From NCBI GenBank assembly GCA_964490015.1, contig CAZBBA010000002.1, positions 1-64,000 on the forward strand: 64,000 nucleotides of DNA, in the 5' to 3' direction. Source of the stretch: Perlabentimonas sp964490015. GTDB taxonomy: Bacteria > Bacteroidota > Bacteroidia > Bacteroidales > Tenuifilaceae. The notes beneath the pieces are model-generated. The model ran no database searches. It saw only the letters and a program-made list of their open reading frames with translations, and was not told the origin of the DNA. Below are positions 24,793-34,000 of the stretch, piece after piece. A program made the position numbers and the translations under genes. Numbering within the stretch: the first letter of the stretch is position 1; the number at the start of each line of letters is the position of its first letter.

Positions 24793-24935
24793 GCAATAAT
24801 GAGTATTAATACTTTTTTATAATTGTAGGGTATTGTATTTTTATCAACAGGCAATTTGCTTGAAATTGATTCGTTCCTTTAGCATCAAGGATACTGCCAG
24901 AGGGCGCTAACAACCTTTTATATATAATTTTGTTA

Positions 24936-24943
24936 TACCTTTG
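24936..24943 (+). promoter_or_regulatory. -7 element for dxs
   Basis: TACCTTTG fits TAnnTTTG and lies 17 bases before the dxs start, giving a very short leader. The upstream element is weak. Confidence 0.55.
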
Positions 24944-24960
24944 CAAAAAGAAGAATCGAG

Positions 24961-26874
24961 ATGGATATGCCCACTAATTTCCTACAAAACATAAACTCGC
25001 CCGACGATCTGAAGAGATTGCGAGTGGAGGATCTTGAGGCTGTAAGTAAGGAGTTAAGGCAATTCATCATTGATGTTGTTTCGAATAATCCTGGGCACTT
25101 TGGAGCTAGTTTGGGTGTTGTGGAGCTCACCGTTGCGCTTCATTACATTTTCAACACCCCCGACGATAGAATAATCTGGGATGTAGGGCATCAGGCCTAC
25201 GGTCATAAGATTTTAACTGGTCGGCGCGACATTTTTCATACCAATCGAAAGTACAAAGGGATTAGCGGATTTCCTAAGCGAAGCGAGAGTGAATACGATT
25301 CATTTGGAACTGGACATAGCGCCACATCAATCTCTGCAGGGCTAGGAATGGCGGTTGCCTCGAGCCTTAAGGGCGAAAACAGAAACACCGTTGCAATAAT
25401 CGGCGATGGATCAATGACTGGGGGCTTGGCCTTTGAGGGTCTAAACCATGGCGGAACGCAAAAATCGAATCTGCTGGTTATACTTAACGACAACAACATG
25501 GCGATTGACCCTAACGTGGGCGCGCTAAAGGAGTACTTACTCGACATAACCACCTCGCAAACATACAATAAGCTAAAGAGCGATATCTGGAATCTTCTTG
25601 GAAAATTGAACCGCCTGGGAACTCGTTCAATGGTTCAAAAACTCGAGAATGCGCTAAAATCGGCTTTACTAAAACAGAGTAACCTGTTCGAATCGCTTGG
25701 TTTTAGGTACTTTGGACCGGTTGATGGTCACGATGTTGTTTACCTTACTCAGGTTCTTAACGATTTAAAAAATATACCCGGCCCCAAACTCCTGCATTGT
25801 GTTACCGTTAAGGGCAAGGGTTTTACTCCAGCCGAGGAAAACCAAACGGCATGGCATGCTCCTGGTGTTTTCGACAAGGATACTGGTGAAAGGATTGTGC
25901 TAAAATCGGATAAACCAACGCCCCCACGCTTTCAGGATGTTTTTGGCCACACAATGGTGGAGTTGGCAAAACAAAACGAAAAAATTGTTGGTATAACTCC
26001 AGCCATGCCCAGCGGATGCTCCATGAATATAATGATGGAGAAAATGCCCGAGAGAACCTTTGACGTTGGGATTGCCGAGCAACATGCAGTAACCTTTGCC
26101 GCTGGACTAGCCGCAGAAGGACTTGTTCCATTCTGCAACATCTACTCCTCATTTATGCAACGAGCCTACGATCAAGTTATTCACGATGTAGTGCTACAAA
26201 ACTTAAACGTTGTGTTCTGCCTCGATAGAGGAGGAATAGTGGGCGAAGACGGAGCAACACATCATGGTGTTTTCGACATAGCGTACATGCGAATCATTCC
26301 TAACATAACCATTTGCTCTCCCTTAAATGAGGAAGAGTTACGAAACATGATGTTTACGGCTCAACAGCCCAACATGGGCTCATGGAGTATTCGCTACCCT
26401 AGAGGAAACGGTTCGTTGGTAGATTGGCAAACGCCCATGAAACAAATTGAGGTTGGAACAGGGAGGGTTCTCAGCGAGGGAACGGATATCGCCATACTGT
26501 CATTTGGCCCGTTGGGAATAACTGCAGCTCAAGCTGTGGAGAAGTTAAAAGCTGAAGGGATAAGTGTTGCGCACTACGATATGCGTTTTGTTAAACCCCT
26601 CGACACGAATATTCTTACACAGGTGGGCACACGTTTTAGTGCTATCATCACAGTAGAGGACGGTGCAATCCAAGGTGGATTTGGTTCCGCAGTATTGGAG
26701 TGGTTAAACGATAATGGTTACCAAACCCGTGTGGTTAGACTGGGCATACCCGATCGTTTTGTGGAACATGGCACACCACAGGAACTATACCGTGAGTGCG
26801 GAATTGATGTCGAAAGCATCTACAAAACAGCACGCAGTATTGTTGCGTCAAAGTTAGTGGGCAAAGTAGTGTAA
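24961..26874 (+). CDS. dxs: 1-deoxy-D-xylulose-5-phosphate synthase
   Basis: 637 residues, the full length for Dxs, the first enzyme of the MEP isoprenoid pathway (pyruvate plus glyceraldehyde-3-phosphate). Visible blocks are NPGHFGASLGVVELTVALHY, GTGHSATSISAGLGMA, the thiamine-diphosphate site IIGDGSMTGGLAFEGLNH, GPVDGHD, and the pyrimidine domain MPERTFDVGIAEQHAVTFAAGLA. The transketolase C-domain closes the protein. It is cytoplasmic and dimeric by family. It is followed by tRNA-Leu with its own promoter. Confidence 0.98.
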   Translation: MDMPTNFLQNINSPDDLKRLRVEDLEAVSKELRQFIIDVVSNNPGHFGASLGVVELTVALHYIFNTPDDRIIWDVGHQAYGHKILTGRRDIFHTNRKYKGISGFPKRSESEYDSFGTGHSATSISAGLGMAVASSLKGENRNTVAIIGDGSMTGGLAFEGLNHGGTQKSNLLVILNDNNMAIDPNVGALKEYLLDITTSQTYNKLKSDIWNLLGKLNRLGTRSMVQKLENALKSALLKQSNLFESLGFRYFGPVDGHDVVYLTQVLNDLKNIPGPKLLHCVTVKGKGFTPAEENQTAWHAPGVFDKDTGERIVLKSDKPTPPRFQDVFGHTMVELAKQNEKIVGITPAMPSGCSMNIMMEKMPERTFDVGIAEQHAVTFAAGLAAEGLVPFCNIYSSFMQRAYDQVIHDVVLQNLNVVFCLDRGGIVGEDGATHHGVFDIAYMRIIPNITICSPLNEEELRNMMFTAQQPNMGSWSIRYPRGNGSLVDWQTPMKQIEVGTGRVLSEGTDIAILSFGPLGITAAQAVEKLKAEGISVAHYDMRFVKPLDTNILTQVGTRFSAIITVEDGAIQGGFGSAVLEWLNDNGYQTRVVRLGIPDRFVEHGTPQELYRECGIDVESIYKTARSIVASKLVGKVV

Positions 26875-26917
26875 GTTTTTACAAACCATTTTTTACAAAC
26901 TTTGATACTGGTCTCTC

Positions 26918-26948
26918 TTGCCCAAACCAAAAAAACCATTTATATTCG
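26918..26948 (+). promoter_or_regulatory. Promoter of tRNA-Leu
   Basis: TTG at 26918-26920 and TATATTCG (7 of 8 matches to TAnnTTTG) at 26941-26948 with a 20-base spacer. The tRNA begins 26 bases after the -7 box. Confidence 0.7.
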
Positions 26949-26973
26949 CACTCCCAAAGAAACACTACCACTT

Positions 26974-27057
26974 GCCCGGATGGCGGAATTGGTAGACGCG
27001 CTGGTCTCAAACACCAGTGATAGCAATATCGTGCCGGTTCGACCCCGGCTCCGGGTA
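26974..27057 (+). tRNA. tRNA-Leu (anticodon CAA)
   Basis: 84 bases, class II tRNA with a long variable arm. The acceptor GCCCGGA pairs with TCCGGGT (one G·T). The D arm has GCGGAATTGGTAGACGC. The anticodon stem CTGGT/ACCAG encloses CTCAAAC, giving CAA for UUG codons. The variable arm is TGATAGCAATATCG and the T arm CCGGTTCGACCCCGG. The discriminator is A; CCA is not encoded directly after it. Confidence 0.96.
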
Positions 27058-27064
27058 CACCAAC

Positions 27065-27099
27065 AAGCCTTTAGCCATTACTGGTTAAAGGCTTTTTTT
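27065..27099 (+). terminator. Terminator of tRNA-Leu
   Basis: Stem AAGCCTTTAGCC / GGTTAAAGGCTT (12 pairs, one G·T) with a six-base loop, then seven T. It lies seven bases after the tRNA. Confidence 0.9.
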
Positions 27100-27150
27100 G
27101 CATATCGATTTCATATATATAATGCGCGTACCATTTAAATACTCCGTTCA

Positions 27151-27594
27151 ATGTCAAAAGAAAACACGTTAAAGCCATACGGCGACAAGCAACCCAATTT
27201 CGACAGGCGATACCTTGAGATGGCACATGTGTGGGCCAAAAACTCCTACTGCATTCGCCGACAGGTGGGGGCACTTATTGTTAAAAACAAGATGATAATC
27301 TCTGACGGGTACAACGGCACTCCAAGCGGTTTTGAGAATATATGCGAGGACGAATCGGGCAAAACAAAACCCTACGTGCTGCATGCCGAGGCAAACGCCA
27401 TTACCAAAGTGGCCAAATCGAACAATAGCAGCGAGGGTGCCACGTTATACGTTACATCGGCTCCTTGTATGGAGTGCTCAAAGCTTATTATCCAAGCGGG
27501 CATAAAACGAGTTGTTTACAGCGACGACTACCGAGCTACCGAAGGCATTGAGCTGCTGAGCAGAGCAGGCATTGAGATACTGAAACTTGAATAG
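27151..27594 (+). CDS. dCMP deaminase family protein
   Basis: 147 residues, a zinc cytidine/deoxycytidylate deaminase of the ComEB/dCMP deaminase type, converting dCMP to dUMP for thymidylate synthesis. The zinc and proton-shuttle motifs are intact: HAEANAI (His and catalytic Glu) and APCMECSKL (two Cys). The substrate loop DGYNGTPSGFENICED is typical of dCMP deaminases. It follows tRNA-Leu and precedes the S41 protease by 98 bases on the same strand. Confidence 0.93.
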   Translation: MSKENTLKPYGDKQPNFDRRYLEMAHVWAKNSYCIRRQVGALIVKNKMIISDGYNGTPSGFENICEDESGKTKPYVLHAEANAITKVAKSNNSSEGATLYVTSAPCMECSKLIIQAGIKRVVYSDDYRATEGIELLSRAGIEILKLE

Positions 27595-27659
27595 CCTAAC
27601 GGTTCTATTATTTTATCTTAAAAAACTTTGGGATCAGCGCTAATTGTCCCCAATCAATT

Positions 27660-27667
27660 TATCTTTG
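27660..27667 (+). promoter_or_regulatory. -7 element for the S41 protease gene
   Basis: TATCTTTG fits TAnnTTTG, 25 bases before the start codon. The upstream element is not clear. Confidence 0.5.
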
Positions 27668-27692
27668 CAAATCCATCATACGTGAAACTCCT

Positions 27693-29408
27693 ATGCACTA
27701 CAACAATAAGAAGAAGGATATAATTTACCCACTGGGTTTAGCGGCAGTTTTAGTTGTGGGAATACTGGTGGGCGCATCGCTTAGGCAGGCGCCCGATCGT
27801 AGAAGTCTAACCGTTTACCCTAGAACCGATAAGCTATCGAGTATCCTTAACTACATAGAGAATCAGTATGTCGATACCGTTTCAATGGGTTCGCTGGTGG
27901 AATCAACAATTCCCACCATGCTTAAATATCTCGACCCCCACTCGGTTTATATTCCGGCATCGGAACTACAGAAGGTTAATGAGCCGCTCGATGGCGGATT
28001 CGATGGCATTGGTATCACCTTCAATATGCCAAACGATACAGTAGTAGTGATGTCGACTATTCCTGGAGGACCATCGGAGCGGATTGGCATAGAGGCTGGC
28101 GACAGGATTATCACCATTAACGACTCACTGGTTGCTGGAAAAAGTATCAACCAAAATGATATTGTGACCATGCTAAAGGGTCCAACTGGTACCAAGGTTT
28201 CTGTGGGTATTCAGCGTACTGGACTTAGCGAATTACTCACGTTTGAGATTACCCGCGACAAGATACCCATTTACAGTCTCGATGTTAGTTTTATGCTAAA
28301 CGAGGAGGTTGGATTTATTAAGATTTCACGTTTTGCACGCACCACATACACTGAGTTTATTGCCGCTATCGACAAGTTGCAAAGCCAAGGCATGAAGAAG
28401 ATCATTATCGATCTGCGAGGGAATACGGGTGGATACCTCGATGCGGCTACAAATATTGCCAATGAGTTTCTTCCCGAGGGCAAACTTATAGTTTACACCC
28501 AAGGCAAGGCTCGCCCTCGTCAAAACGTATACTCCACCGCAAAAGGCCGATGCCTAAACACCCCAGTGGCGGTTATTGTTGATGAGTTTTCCGCTTCTGC
28601 CAGCGAGATTCTGGCTGGAGCACTTCAGGATAACGACAGAGGAATTGTAACTGGTCGCCGTTCATTTGGAAAGGGATTGGTTCAGGAACAGGTTTTATTC
28701 TCCGACGGATCGGCCCTTAGGCTAACCATAGCTCGGTACTACACTCCTACCGGACGAAGCATTCAGAAACCTTACGAGCCAGGAAGCGACGACTATTTCT
28801 ATGATATCAGTAACCGCTATCTGCATGGAGAATTTCAGGAGCAGGACAGCATTCAGCTACAGGATTCACTCAAGTTTACAACTCCAGGAGGGAGAACGGT
28901 ATATGGTGGTGGTGGAATTATGCCCGATTTCTTTATCCCCATTGACACCCTTGGTGTAACCCCATACTTTAACCAAGTGGCTAGGCGTAACCTTATTTAC
29001 CGTTTTGCATATAACTTCACCGATAAGCACCGTCGTTCGATGAACTCGATGAAGGACTACAAAGAAATTGAAAAGTACCTCGACAACCTCAATATAATGA
29101 CTCAGTTTATCGATTTTGCTAAGGCAAGAGGGGTTAAACCAAACCACGCAGACCTGGCTAAATCGAGGTTTATTATTGAAACTCAGATAAAAGCATACGT
29201 AGCTAGGGGCATTATTGATGATCTTGGGTTTTACCCCATAATTACTCGAATTGACAATACATTGCTTCGAACTATAGAAATTCTCCAGCAAGACAATATG
29301 CTCGGCATAGTTTCGGACAAATCAACTAGCAACCTGTCTGTTAGTGGATTAAAACTTGCTGCAGCAAAAAAGCATTTTATTAAAGATGTTATGGCAATAA
29401 ATGCATAA
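27693..29408 (+). CDS. S41-family C-terminal processing protease with PDZ domain
   Basis: 571 residues. An N-terminal hydrophobic segment (about 9-27) serves as signal or anchor. Then come the S41 N-terminal helical part, a PDZ domain (about 90-180, DGIGITFNM, GLxAGD-like IGIEAGDRIITIND), and the peptidase core with IIDLRGNTGGYL, the nucleophile region DEFSASASEIL (residues 297-307) and the catalytic Lys in FGKGLVQEQ. A further 200-residue C-terminal region is typical of the Bacteroidota tail-specific proteases. It acts in the periplasm on protein C-termini. It is followed by a terminator-like hairpin at 29433-29465. Confidence 0.94.
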   Translation: MHYNNKKKDIIYPLGLAAVLVVGILVGASLRQAPDRRSLTVYPRTDKLSSILNYIENQYVDTVSMGSLVESTIPTMLKYLDPHSVYIPASELQKVNEPLDGGFDGIGITFNMPNDTVVVMSTIPGGPSERIGIEAGDRIITINDSLVAGKSINQNDIVTMLKGPTGTKVSVGIQRTGLSELLTFEITRDKIPIYSLDVSFMLNEEVGFIKISRFARTTYTEFIAAIDKLQSQGMKKIIIDLRGNTGGYLDAATNIANEFLPEGKLIVYTQGKARPRQNVYSTAKGRCLNTPVAVIVDEFSASASEILAGALQDNDRGIVTGRRSFGKGLVQEQVLFSDGSALRLTIARYYTPTGRSIQKPYEPGSDDYFYDISNRYLHGEFQEQDSIQLQDSLKFTTPGGRTVYGGGGIMPDFFIPIDTLGVTPYFNQVARRNLIYRFAYNFTDKHRRSMNSMKDYKEIEKYLDNLNIMTQFIDFAKARGVKPNHADLAKSRFIIETQIKAYVARGIIDDLGFYPIITRIDNTLLRTIEILQQDNMLGIVSDKSTSNLSVSGLKLAAAKKHFIKDVMAINA

Positions 29409-29432
29409 GCATACTCCTTTTTGAATAATCAC

Positions 29433-29465
29433 AAGGGTTTAGGCTAGATGCTTAAACCTTTTTTT
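29433..29465 (+). terminator. Probable terminator after the S41 protease
   Basis: GGTTTA (29436-29441) pairs with TAAACC (29453-29458), extended by AAG/CTT across one bulged base, then seven T. Confidence 0.6.
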
Positions 29466-29526
29466 CAATGCTTTACCCTAAAAGGTTAAACAGACTGTAC
29501 CTGACTAACATATCATTACCAAAAGG

Positions 29527-29557
29527 TTGAATTGTAACCCTAGTTTTTGTATATTTG
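29527..29557 (+). promoter_or_regulatory. Promoter of the conserved unknown gene at 29582
   Basis: TTG at 29527-29529 and TATATTTG at 29550-29557 with a 20-base spacer. The TTG inside this -7 box is the first in-frame start-like codon of the downstream frame, which supports choosing ATG 29582 as the real start. Confidence 0.75.
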
Positions 29558-29581
29558 ATCAAAACCCAAACTACAAAAACT

Positions 29582-30289
29582 ATGGAAATCCAGAATACTA
29601 TTGAACGCTATGGTGGCGTTATCAAGGAAGAGCCCTTGTCGTGTATCGAGAACGATCTAATTCTCAAGAATACATGCGTAATTGAAGCCGTTTCGCCATA
29701 CTTTGGATACTACAGCGAGGTTAAAAGCAACACCAAGCCTCACATGGTTTACTTTGTGCTCGACAACTATTTCTCGCTCGAAACATTGACTAGATCAACT
29801 ATTTCAGTTCAAAAAAAGTTGAAATTCCCCATCAATGCGGTTACAGGTTCCATTACCCTTTTTAACCAAACCTGTTATGTTATTCGACTCCTTAACCTAA
29901 ATAACTATAGCCATATTGCCATGGTTCAGCAGCAGTACCTTGAAGAGGGAATTGAGTTGAAGAAGAAAACTAAAAGTTTTCAGAACCAGATGGGCATGAT
30001 TAAGCTTCGGCGGTTTTTTAATTTGTCGCAGCTTGGCGATGGCCTTTACCTTGAGCAGAATCAGCCCAACATGGGCTACTTTGAAATTCCCAAAAATATC
30101 AACTGGGATGATTTTAAGAAGTTGACCATCGAGGTGAAATACGATACCGACCTGCTGTACTTTGATGCGGCTAGAGCATATATTTACGAAAACTGCGACA
30201 TAGTTGATCTGGTAAGGGTATACCGCGAAAACCTTACCGAGGATCGACTAAGGGCTATTCGCGATCGATACATCAAACTGCTTGAATAA
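29582..30289 (+). CDS. Conserved protein of unknown function
   Basis: 235 residues from ATG 29582 (MEIQNTIERYGG). No signal peptide or membrane segment, so it is probably cytoplasmic. I recognise no catalytic motif. The chain alternates beta-rich stretches (NTCVIEAVSPYFGYYSEV, HMVYFVLDNYF, NQTCYVIRLL) with a Lys/Arg-rich middle (KKKTKSFQNQMGMIKLRRFF) and ends in a charged helix (LTEDRLRAIRDRYIKLLE). It has its own promoter and a downstream hairpin, so it is a monocistronic unit between the S41 protease and sdhC. Codon use is like the neighbours, so I treat it as a real lineage-conserved gene. Confidence 0.75.
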   Translation: MEIQNTIERYGGVIKEEPLSCIENDLILKNTCVIEAVSPYFGYYSEVKSNTKPHMVYFVLDNYFSLETLTRSTISVQKKLKFPINAVTGSITLFNQTCYVIRLLNLNNYSHIAMVQQQYLEEGIELKKKTKSFQNQMGMIKLRRFFNLSQLGDGLYLEQNQPNMGYFEIPKNINWDDFKKLTIEVKYDTDLLYFDAARAYIYENCDIVDLVRVYRENLTEDRLRAIRDRYIKLLE

Positions 30290-30313
30290 CTTTTTTCAAT
30301 ACAAAATTCATAT

Positions 30314-30348
30314 GACCTGTAGAAAGCATCAAAATACTTCTACAGGTC
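30314..30348 (+). terminator. Stem-loop between the unknown gene and sdhC
   Basis: Perfect 11-base arms GACCTGTAGAA / TTCTACAGGTC with a 13-base loop, followed by AAAGTTTTTA. The T-run is weak, so it could also be an RNA-stability or processing element. Confidence 0.6.
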
Positions 30349-30449
30349 AAAGTTTTTATGTTGAACAACATGTTATTTCCAGTCTACATCAAAGGGATAT
30401 AAACTAACAAATAGTATAACTTGACTCGCAAAACCAAAAATCAAATTCT

Positions 30450-31121
30450 ATGGCTAGAATTTTCAACTCATCGGTTGGTAAAAAGTTAATAATGAGTATT
30501 TCGGGGTTGTTCCTTATGCTCTTCCTTTTGGTGCATCTTGGCACAAACCTACTGCTCCTTATTGGCGATGGGGAACTCTACAACAAAGCTGCCCATACCC
30601 TAGTGTCAACTCCCGCCCTCAAAGTGGTGGAATACCTACTGGCTTTCGGCTTCGTATTTCATATTATATATGCCTCAACGCTTACCCTAAAAAACAGGAA
30701 AGCCAGACCGGTTCAGTATGCCAAAAGCGCATCAAACGACCTTACCTCCTGGTCGTCGCGAAACATGTATATCCTGGGAGGGACAATACTTGTGTTTCTT
30801 GTTATTCATCTAATCAACTTCTTTCTTAAGCTACGTTTTGGCGAGGTTCCTTACATCACCTACGATGGAATAAAGATGCACAACTCCTACCAGCTTGTTT
30901 CGGAGTTCTTTATCGACTACTGGTGGTATAATGTAATATATATTGTTTCGGCGTTGTTGCTTGGCCTTCACCTAAGCCACGGATTTTGGAGCGCATTCCA
31001 GACCATTGGCATAAACAATCAAAAGTGGATTAAGCGACTTGAAGTAGTCTCGTGCATCTACGCAGTGATAATTGCCACTGGGTTTACTATCATACCAATC
31101 TACTTCTGGTTCTTTCACTAG
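30450..31121 (+). CDS. sdhC: Succinate dehydrogenase/fumarate reductase cytochrome b subunit
   Basis: 223 residues with five hydrophobic segments, the di-haem Wolinella-like SdhC/FrdC form used by Bacteroidota. Haem-ligand histidines are visible in LLVHLGTN, FVFHIIYA, LVIHLINFF and LGLHLSHGF. It anchors the flavoprotein and iron-sulfur subunits to the membrane and passes electrons to or from menaquinone. It is the first gene of sdhCAB. The frame starts at ATG 30450; a partial -7 like TAACTTG lies near 30417. Confidence 0.95.
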   Translation: MARIFNSSVGKKLIMSISGLFLMLFLLVHLGTNLLLLIGDGELYNKAAHTLVSTPALKVVEYLLAFGFVFHIIYASTLTLKNRKARPVQYAKSASNDLTSWSSRNMYILGGTILVFLVIHLINFFLKLRFGEVPYITYDGIKMHNSYQLVSEFFIDYWWYNVIYIVSALLLGLHLSHGFWSAFQTIGINNQKWIKRLEVVSCIYAVIIATGFTIIPIYFWFFH

Positions 31122-31180
31122 CACTGGTTTCAGAATAGAGTTTGAATCTACAAATGATCATCTTCTAACAACAATCTACC

Positions 31181-33100
31181 ATGAATAAACTTAACTCTAA
31201 AATACCCGATGGCCCTCTTGCCGAGAAATGGACTAAGTATAAGAACTCACTGCGACTTGTAAACCCAGCCAACAAGAAGAAACTCGATATTATAGTTGTT
31301 GGTACTGGTCTGGCCGGATCGGGAGCCGCGTCCACGCTGGGTGAGCTGGGTTACAACGTTAAGGTTTTTTGCTACCAGGATACTCCTCGCCGAGCCCATT
31401 CCGTGGCGGCTCAGGGAGGTATTAATGCTGCCAAAAACTACAAGAATGATGGCGATAGCGTTTATCGCCTGTTTTACGATATGATTAAGGGTGGCGACTA
31501 TCGCGCCCGCGAGGCCAACGTGTACAGAGCCGCTGAGGTGAGCAATCTGGTAATCGATCACTACACCGCCATGGGCGTACCTTTTGCCCGCGATTACGGC
31601 GGATTACTCGACAACCGGTCATTTGGCGGTGTACAAGTAAGTCGTACTTTTTACGCCAAAGGGCAAACTGGCCAACAATGTATTTTAGGTGGTTACTCTG
31701 CACTGGTTAGGCAAATGCAAACCGGAAGGGTAACCATGTATCCCCGGCGCGAAATGCTCGACCTGGTGGTTGTTGATGGCAAAGCACGCGGAATTGTTGT
31801 TCGAAATCTGATAACCGGCGAAATAGAGCGCCACTCCGCTCACGCGGTTGTTTTGGCTACTGGTGGATATGGCACAATCTATTACCTTTCAACCCTTGCT
31901 GTAAACTCCAACGGATCGGCAGCGTGGAAAGCGCATAAGCGCGGAGCGCTTTTTGCCAACCCCAGCTTTATCCAAATACACCCCACATCAATCCCAGTGC
32001 TAAACGATTTTCAGAGTAAGCTCACCTTAATGAGCGAATCGCTCAGGAATGATGGCCGGGTTTGGGTTCCCAAGGCCAAGGGCGATAAGCGTAAGGCAAA
32101 CGTAATACCCGAGGATGAACGCGACTACTACCTTGAGCGTCGATATCCGGCCTTCGGCAACCTGGTGCCCCGCGATGTAGCCTCACGTGCAGCCAAGGAA
32201 CGCTGCGATGCAGGCTATGGCGTAGGCGATTCGGGTCTATCGGTTTACCTCGACTTTAGGGATGCGATTCAAAAACAGGGCAAAAAATCAATAGAAGATA
32301 AGTACGGCAACCTCTTCGAGATGTACGAGAAGATAACCGGCGAATCGCCCTACGAAACCCCAATGCGTATCTATCCCGCTGGACACTACACCATGGGCGG
32401 TTTGTGGGTCGATTATAATTTGATGACTACAGTCCCGGGGCTTTTCGCCATAGGTGAGTCGAACTTCAGCGACCATGGAGCAAACCGGCTAGGCGCCAGC
32501 TCGCTGATGCAGTGTGCCGGCGATGGCTACTTTATCCTCCCCTACACCATTACCGATTACCTTGCCGATGAGATTAGAACACCCAAAATCAGCACCGATC
32601 TACCTGAGTTTATGCAAACCGAAAAGGAGGCCAAAGAGCGAATCGAAAAGCTACTAGCGGTAAAGGGCAAGCAAACCGTAACCTCGTTCCACAAACGATT
32701 AGGGAAGATTATGTGGGACTACTGCGGCATGTACCGAAACGAGGAGGGCCTAAAAAAAGCCCTAGTTCTAATTGATGAGTTGGAAAAAGAGTTCTGGAGT
32801 GATGTAAGAATTCCTGGCGAAGCCGCTGATCTTAATCAGGAAATTGAGAAAGCGGGCAGGGTAGCCGACTACTTTGAACTGGCCAAGCTCCTTTGCTACG
32901 ATGCGCTAAACCGCAAGGAGAGCTGCGGCGCTCACTTCCGCGAAGAGAGCCAAACCGAAACCGGTGAGGCCAAGCGCGACGATGCCAACTACTCGTATGT
33001 TGCAGCATGGGAATTCACTGGGGCACAAAGCGAACCCATACTACATAAGGAGGAGCTAAAGTACGAGTTTGTAAAGCTACAGGAACGCAGCTATAAGTAA
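31181..33100 (+). CDS. sdhA: Succinate dehydrogenase/fumarate reductase flavoprotein subunit
   Basis: 639 residues, full length. The dinucleotide fold IIVVGTGLAGSGAASTLGELG is at the N-terminus. The histidine that holds FAD covalently lies in RRAHSVAAQGGINA. Active-site blocks are HPTSIPV, HYTMGGLWVDYN and GESNFSDHGANRLGASSL. It catalyses succinate oxidation or fumarate reduction at the membrane. Direction cannot be told from sequence; anaerobic Bacteroidota mainly run it as fumarate reductase. It lies between sdhC and sdhB. Confidence 0.98.
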   Translation: MNKLNSKIPDGPLAEKWTKYKNSLRLVNPANKKKLDIIVVGTGLAGSGAASTLGELGYNVKVFCYQDTPRRAHSVAAQGGINAAKNYKNDGDSVYRLFYDMIKGGDYRAREANVYRAAEVSNLVIDHYTAMGVPFARDYGGLLDNRSFGGVQVSRTFYAKGQTGQQCILGGYSALVRQMQTGRVTMYPRREMLDLVVVDGKARGIVVRNLITGEIERHSAHAVVLATGGYGTIYYLSTLAVNSNGSAAWKAHKRGALFANPSFIQIHPTSIPVLNDFQSKLTLMSESLRNDGRVWVPKAKGDKRKANVIPEDERDYYLERRYPAFGNLVPRDVASRAAKERCDAGYGVGDSGLSVYLDFRDAIQKQGKKSIEDKYGNLFEMYEKITGESPYETPMRIYPAGHYTMGGLWVDYNLMTTVPGLFAIGESNFSDHGANRLGASSLMQCAGDGYFILPYTITDYLADEIRTPKISTDLPEFMQTEKEAKERIEKLLAVKGKQTVTSFHKRLGKIMWDYCGMYRNEEGLKKALVLIDELEKEFWSDVRIPGEAADLNQEIEKAGRVADYFELAKLLCYDALNRKESCGAHFREESQTETGEAKRDDANYSYVAAWEFTGAQSEPILHKEELKYEFVKLQERSYK

Positions 33101-33128
33101 ATCGATAAAATCTTAACAACCATAAAAT

Positions 33129-33872
33129 ATGAAAGTTAAGCTAAAAATATGGCGACAGAAGGACGCTAAATCCAAAGGAAAATTCGAAACCTATCCTCTC
33201 GATAACGTTTCACCTGAGATGTCGTTCCTCGAAATGCTCGACTATCTGAATAGCCAACTTATTACAGATGGAAAAGAACCGGTAGCCTTTGAGCACGATT
33301 GCCGCGAGGGCATTTGCGGTTGCTGCGGGCTATACATCAACGGCCGTCCTCACGGAGTGATGAGCAAAACCACAACTTGCGAGCTGCACATGCGCGAGTT
33401 CAACGATGGAACTACAATAACCATAGAACCCTGGCGTGCTGCCTCTTTCCCTGTGATAAAGGATCTGATTATTGAGCGTAACGCTTTCGATAAGATTATG
33501 CAAGCCGGTGGATTTGTATCGGTAAATGCGGGACAAGCGCAGGACGCAAACGCCATACTTGTGCCAAAACCCAATGCCGACGAGGCTTTCGATGCCGCAT
33601 CGTGCATAGGATGTGGGGCTTGTGTCGCCGCTTGCAAAAACTCATCGGCCATGCTGTTTATTGCTGCCAAGGTTTCGCAGCTTGCCCTTTACCCACAGGG
33701 CAAGGTTGAGGCGAAGGAGAGAGTACAAAAGATGGTGGCCAAAATGGACGAATTGGGCTTTGGCAGCTGCAGCAATACCCGTGCTTGCGAAGCCGAGTGC
33801 CCTAAGGGAATATCAATTTCGCACATCGCCCGTTTGAACCGCGAATACATATGCGCTGCTATACGTGAGTAG
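33129..33872 (+). CDS. sdhB: Succinate dehydrogenase/fumarate reductase iron-sulfur subunit
   Basis: 247 residues. The [2Fe-2S] site is in CREGICGCCGLYING. The [4Fe-4S] and [3Fe-4S] ligands are in CIGCGACVAACKNSS and CSNTRACEAECPKGI. It carries electrons between the flavin of SdhA and the haems of SdhC. It ends the sdhCAB operon, followed by a hairpin at 33894-33922. Confidence 0.98.
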   Translation: MKVKLKIWRQKDAKSKGKFETYPLDNVSPEMSFLEMLDYLNSQLITDGKEPVAFEHDCREGICGCCGLYINGRPHGVMSKTTTCELHMREFNDGTTITIEPWRAASFPVIKDLIIERNAFDKIMQAGGFVSVNAGQAQDANAILVPKPNADEAFDAASCIGCGACVAACKNSSAMLFIAAKVSQLALYPQGKVEAKERVQKMVAKMDELGFGSCSNTRACEAECPKGISISHIARLNREYICAAIRE

Positions 33873-33893
33873 CTTAATTGCAACTACTTAAAC

Positions 33894-33935
33894 AAATGGC
33901 TACTTATAACGAGTAGCCATTTGCTTTTGATTTTT
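33894..33935 (+). terminator. Terminator after sdhB
   Basis: Perfect 11-base stem AAATGGCTACT / AGTAGCCATTT with a seven-base loop, followed by an interrupted T-rich stretch (GCTTTTGATTTTTA). Confidence 0.8.
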
Positions 33936-33967
33936 AGTCATAATTACCATTGATAGATAAAATTATA

Positions 33968-33975
33968 TAACTTTG
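33968..33975 (+). promoter_or_regulatory. -7 element for the TPR protein gene
   Basis: TAACTTTG fits TAnnTTTG and lies 25 bases before the start codon. No good TTG at 19-21 bases upstream. Confidence 0.5.
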
Positions 33976-34000
33976 TACATAGAACTAATTTTAATCGTTT

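Noticed and set aside
26902..27138. Open frame of 78 codons over tRNA-Leu
   Set aside because: It runs through the whole tRNA and its terminator, starts without a promoter of its own and has no protein-like pattern.
29555..29581. TTG 29555 as the start of the unknown protein
   Set aside because: This TTG is part of the -7 promoter box TATATTTG, so it cannot be translated from the main transcript.
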